DNA from: Prorocentrum cordatum | Taxonomy: Eukaryota; Sar; Dinophyceae; Prorocentrales; Prorocentraceae | Length of the DNA: 64,000 nucleotides | Direction: 5' to 3' | Assembly: GCA_963575745.1 (NCBI GenBank) | Contig: CAUYUJ010004540.1 | Coordinates: forward strand, 1-64,000 | In this document: positions 63,504 through 64,000 of the stretch, in pieces | Layout of the letters: every line of letters begins with the position of its first letter | Position numbering within the stretch: the stretch's first letter is position 1 | Translations under genes and position numbers: made by a program | Notes under the pieces: model-generated | The model's database searches: none | The model's input: only the letters and a program-made list of their open reading frames with translations | What the model was told of the DNA's origin: nothing

Positions 63504-63987
63504 GTGAAAAAGGCTGGAGGCCAGACGCATAAGCCAATGACAGCCGGTGCAGTGCCTTCTATGTTACACGGGTCGAGGGTGGTTGGAGCCCCCACGACCA
63601 CAGTGCAGCAGTTGCGCCAATCAGTGGCCAGCCCTTTCGGCGGCAGCGTACCAGGGCGATCAACGCCGCTTGTGCTGCTGGGCGAGGGCGTGGACCCCGC
63701 CCATGTCGCAAACTCTGGCCCCTTAGTCGAGTGGGCCAATGCAGGAAGGAAGCAGTGAGTGACCCCGCGCTCAACGACCGCCTCACGGTCGCCTGGAAGC
63801 GCTGGAGCATTCGCCTATCGCAGTCCCAGCGACCTCGGACGTCGGTTCGAGGTCCTGCGGGCGCGCTTTTGGTCACCACGCGTAGACTTGGCTGGCAGTC
63901 CCAGGCGCCCTTCTCGCTCACCATCGGCTCGGTCCGAGCCGACCTGCGCCTCGTCGATGCCTGGTGGCTGCACGCGCAGCGCAGGTA
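63504..63987 (+). pseudogene. LINE-2 post-RT region
   Basis: KPMTAGAVPSMLHGSRVVGA and PGRSTPLVLLGEGVDPAHVA in one frame; after a shift near 63750, VSDPALNDRLTVAWKRWSIR and GSVRADLRLVDAWWLHAQRR in the next. Both are post-RT phrases of this subfamily. Coding would continue towards RNase H outside the window. Confidence 0.65.
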
Positions 63988-64000
63988 GTGCAGGAATGCG

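Larger units (their letters stand above)
59289..64000 (+). mobile_element. LINE-2, 3' end beyond the window, inactivated
   Basis: Finger and coiled coil, endonuclease, linker, RT and post-RT regions follow in order, with frameshifts and two inserted foldback elements (F at 61365, D at 61660). The RT catalytic motif is mutated. RNase H would lie right of the window. It shares domain order with LINE-1 and LINE-3, but its RT phrases define a different subfamily. Confidence 0.9.

Overview
The window looks like nuclear DNA of a core dinoflagellate, with a Prorocentrum-like GC-rich genome as the best guess (inference). Three observations support this. First, the dinoflagellate spliced leader (DinoSL) is fossilised in the DNA: a perfect copy in reverse complement at 57062-57082 and a near-perfect copy at 1-19. 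Second, the dominant mobile elements are LINEs of the dinoflagellate type, with a Cys-rich N-terminal finger and coiled coil, an APE-like endonuclease, a reverse transcriptase, a late Cys/His finger and RNase H. Third, the one readable host gene is cut by long introns with relaxed 5' splice sites and AG|G acceptors. I see no rRNA, tRNA, CRISPR array or bacterial-type operon.

Layout. 1-5490: a near full-length, frameshifted LINE (LINE-1) that starts with a relict spliced leader. 5.5-14.7 kb: microsatellites and minisatellites, including a 390-bp tandem array and a 77-bp array. 14.7-17.6 kb: poorly understood DNA with two coding-like fragments and MITE-like foldback elements. 18.1-52.6 kb, minus strand: one large split gene for an Armadillo/HEAT-like repeat protein. 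It has 13 confidently phased exons plus one probable upstream exon, and its introns (0.1 to 7.9 kb) hold almost everything else in that interval: satellites, foldback elements, an antisense LINE (LINE-3, 35.6-39.5 kb) and a LINE ORF1 fragment. 55.9-57.1 kb, minus strand: a processed retrocopy of an unknown gene, headed by a perfect spliced leader. 59.3-64.0 kb: a third LINE (LINE-2), dead by mutation of its catalytic motif and running off the right edge.

At least eight families of short inverted-repeat (foldback) elements occur, here named A to H. Several lie within tens of bases of exon ends, and two also interrupt LINE-2. They are therefore mobile, and they are candidates for introner-like elements. 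A separate dispersed repeat pairs a minisatellite array with a conserved tail and occurs four times.

Most long open frames in the window are translations of low-complexity repeats and are not annotated as genes. Exon joins, domain names and element families come from reading the sequence; no database search was run.
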